This document shows, in pieces, positions 4,501-5,892 of a stretch of 5,892 nt of DNA (the stretch's first letter is position 1; each line of letters begins with the position of its first letter). The position numbers were made by a program, and so were the translations under genes. The notes beneath the pieces are model-generated. The model saw nothing but the letters and a program-made list of their open reading frames with translations. It ran no database searches and was not told where the DNA came from. This DNA comes from Patescibacteria group bacterium (GTDB lineage Bacteria; Patescibacteriota; Minisyncoccia; Minisyncoccales; PEYH01): contig JAHIEL010000012.1 of the NCBI GenBank assembly GCA_018901715.1, positions 1-5,892 on the forward strand, in the 5' to 3' direction.

Positions 4501-4533
4501 AAATTTAAAACCCGGTTGAGGGTTGTTTAATTT
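4501..4533 (-). terminator. Terminator candidate downstream of the DksA/TraR-like gene
   Basis: On the minus strand AACCC and GGGTT flank a TCAACC loop (core 4509-4524), flanked by AT-rich arms that pair with small bulges (4501-4510 with 4523-4533) and a TTTT run. It lies about 55 bp past the stop codon at 4589 and probably ends the two-gene operon. Confidence 0.5.
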
Positions 4534-4588
4534 AAAGAGAGAATCTTAATTTCTTTGATCTATAAATCAGATTGGTCTGCCCGCAGCG

Positions 4589-4969
4589 CTACAATATTGC
4601 ATGCTGGCATTTTGTGCAAAATTTTGCGCTTGGATGAACTTCTAATCTTTCTCTGGCAATATTTTTATTGCATTTTTCACATTTGCCGTATTTTTTCTGG
4701 GATATTTTTTTTATTGCTTTTTCTATATTCTGGAGTTTAATTTCCATTGCTTGTTCCAAAGGTAATCTTTTTAAATATTCCTCTACCTCATCCTGGGCAA
4801 CCTCCATGCGAGAACCGCCCGTTTCTGAAGCACCAAATTCTGGGAACATAGAATTCCAATTGCCTTTTATTTCAGGATCTCTTTTTGCAAATGTTTCAAG
4901 CCCTTTTTCTAAGAGCTTTTTTTCTTCCTGTAATCTTTGTTTTTGTTTTATGATAAAGCTTTCTTCCAT
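4589..4969 (-). CDS. DksA/TraR-type C4 zinc-finger protein
   Basis: A 126-residue protein of the DksA/TraR family; family members enter the RNA polymerase secondary channel and modulate initiation, in DksA together with ppGpp. The C-terminal zinc finger is clear: C97, C100, C118 and C121 in a CxxC-17-CxxC arrangement, preceded by KKYGKC and with the conserved RL (108-109) and HP (112-113) between the pairs. Residues 4-30 and 60-92 are strongly charged and helical-looking, as expected for the coiled-coil hairpin whose tip reaches the polymerase active site. The tip region (about 57-64) is acidic (QDEVEE) but does not show the exact DksA tip pattern, so activity cannot be assumed. ATG 4967-4969 lies eight bases after the stop of the upstream gene, with no Shine-Dalgarno sequence, which suggests translational coupling within an operon. 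A terminator candidate follows at 4501-4533. Confidence 0.9.
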   Translation of the reverse strand: MEESFIIKQKQRLQEEKKLLEKGLETFAKRDPEIKGNWNSMFPEFGASETGGSRMEVAQDEVEEYLKRLPLEQAMEIKLQNIEKAIKKISQKKYGKCEKCNKNIARERLEVHPSAKFCTKCQHAIL

Positions 4970-4977
4970 TAGTTTTA

Positions 4978-5886
4978 TTATTGATTATTAGTTTTTATTA
5001 ATTCAACAATTGGTTTACAGCATGTGGCAATATGGAGCTTGTCTTCGGTAATTGTATAACAGACCCCAAAGCAATCAGGGTATTCTACTAAGCTTATATA
5101 TCTTAAATTATAGCCCCCGTAAAGCTCTTGTTTAAAGATGGCGTTCTCGGCAATATTTTCTTTGCCAAAAGAATCAGCAAGATATTTTACTTGAGTCAAA
5201 AGGTACTTTTCCCATTCAGACATTGTATTCTGAAGATTTTCCGAAGCAAGAGTATAATTTTCCAGCATAAATAAATCTTCTTCGCTTATTTCGCCCCCTG
5301 CCATTAATTCTGCGAGAAGCTCTGACCATTCATTGGTTATATCCTCTCCAGCCAAGGCGTCCGAACTTGTGGACATTTTTGCAACAAAACCAAAAACATT
5401 ATATTTTTCTTGGCCTTGATTTCTTCTATATATATAGAAAGTGGCGTCATCTTTTACTTGAGAATATAGTGTTGGAGGAGGGGAAAGATATAATTGGGGA
5501 AGGATTTTATTAAGTCCCAAGTATTCTGTAGAGTCCTTGATTAATAATCTAGTAAATTGGTTTTCAGTTAGCGCTTGGTTATTGAAAATTTCTGAAATAA
5601 ACGCTTGGATTTCGTCAATATGAGTTATTTCTTTTGGAATTGCTGACTCTACGGGAATAAGGGCTGCTGGTCGTTCTATCGCTGGAGTGGTAGTTGGCGT
5701 AGTGGTTGCAGCAGGAGGAGTAGCACTTGGGCTTGGGCTTGGAGTTGGCTCTTCTCCGTTCTCTCTTATATTCGCATACCAATACCAAAATCCAATAACA
5801 GCAATAATTAGAATTACTGCGCCGATTATAATAGCAAGTCGCATCCATGGTTTTTTACCCATATCTTCCGGCCCGATAGTCATCAT
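4978..5886 (-). CDS. Single-pass membrane protein with Pro/Thr linker and extracytoplasmic domain, function unknown
   Basis: I do not recognise a characterised family. The 302 residues from ATG 5884-5886 show a short Lys/Arg-containing N-terminus, one membrane helix (about 17-38, rich in I, V, W and Y), a Pro/Ser/Thr/Ala-rich linker (about 46-66) and a soluble region of about 225 residues, most likely outside the membrane. The pattern near the C-terminus (YGGYNLRYISL, 256-266, followed by a strand-rich end) resembles, from memory, hypothetical proteins common in Patescibacteria. C272, C276, C289 and C290 could form disulphides. The frame stays open to the window edge (two Pro codons before the ATG), so the true start may lie outside; Met2 and Met9 are other options. 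It ends in tandem TAA codons, eight bases before the DksA/TraR-like gene, and is probably co-transcribed with it. Confidence 0.8.
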   Translation of the reverse strand: MMTIGPEDMGKKPWMRLAIIIGAVILIIAVIGFWYWYANIRENGEEPTPSPSPSATPPAATTTPTTTPAIERPAALIPVESAIPKEITHIDEIQAFISEIFNNQALTENQFTRLLIKDSTEYLGLNKILPQLYLSPPPTLYSQVKDDATFYIYRRNQGQEKYNVFGFVAKMSTSSDALAGEDITNEWSELLAELMAGGEISEEDLFMLENYTLASENLQNTMSEWEKYLLTQVKYLADSFGKENIAENAIFKQELYGGYNLRYISLVEYPDCFGVCYTITEDKLHIATCCKPIVELIKTNNQ

Positions 5887-5892
5887 TGGTGG

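Larger units (their letters stand above)
4331..4588. other. Intergenic region between the NYN gene and the DksA/TraR-like gene
   Basis: About 260 bp without a supported gene. It holds the operon terminator (4501-4533), the TTGACA promoter candidate (4396-4423), the strong hairpin (4348-4381) and the extended -10 box (4338-4346). An additional weak inverted repeat, AAGAATT (4433-4439) with AATTCTT (4457-4463), lies upstream of the -35 box. Nothing recognisable is seen in 4465-4500 or 4534-4588. Confidence 0.6.

Noticed and set aside
4555..4991. Plus-strand ORFs opposite the DksA/TraR-like gene
   Set aside because: Phe/Ser-rich complements of a Lys/Glu-rich coiled-coil gene, which is a common artefact.
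5615..5848. Minus-strand ORF of 77 codons in another frame of the membrane protein gene
   Set aside because: It overlaps the membrane helix and linker of the larger ORF, and its Tyr/Ser/Asn/Arg-rich sequence is a frame shadow.
1..5892. tRNA, rRNA, transposase, toxin-antitoxin or defence genes
   Set aside because: No cloverleaf, rRNA-like stretch, transposase motif or paired small toxin-antitoxin ORFs were seen. The NYN gene has a PIN-like fold but no adjacent antitoxin.

Overview
The window looks like a piece of a Candidate Phyla Radiation (Patescibacteria, probably Parcubacteria-like) chromosome. This is an inference from gene content and style, not from a marker tree. The signs are an AT-rich sequence, no strong Shine-Dalgarno sites, a LysM-M23 peptidase and a single-pass hypothetical protein of types I associate with these bacteria, and short perfect palindromes scattered between and inside genes.

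Layout, left to right. (1) 1-645, minus: rsmA (ksgA), the 16S rRNA dimethyladenosine transferase, cut by the left edge. Its reading frame is interrupted, but not broken, by about 123 bp of palindromic elements (199-321) that add 41 residues just before the catalytic NLPY motif. (2) 646-932: a divergent intergenic region with two more copies of the same palindrome, a possible promoter, a structured RNA-like leader and a terminator-like hairpin. (3) 933-1907, plus: a secreted or membrane-anchored peptidoglycan hydrolase with two LysM domains and an M23 domain. (4) 1908-2013: a heptanucleotide array and an octanucleotide array between convergent genes. (5) 2014-3561, minus: comM, the AAA+ branch-migration helicase of natural transformation. 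(6) 3562-3682: a bidirectional terminator and a long imperfect inverted repeat. (7) 3683-4330, minus: a NYN (LabA/DUF88, PIN-like) putative ribonuclease as its own transcription unit, with a terminator-like hairpin directly in front of its start. (8) 4589-4969 and 4978-5886, minus: a likely two-gene operon of an uncharacterised single-pass membrane protein followed by a DksA/TraR-type zinc-finger protein.

The genes are mainly housekeeping and do not form one pathway. They cover ribosome maturation, cell-wall remodelling, DNA uptake and recombination, RNA turnover and transcription control. The most unusual feature is the palindromic element family that has entered the essential-type gene rsmA in frame, which resembles in principle the Rickettsia palindromic elements. 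Next in interest are the structured leader of the peptidase gene and the hairpin-plus-extended -10 arrangement in front of the NYN gene.
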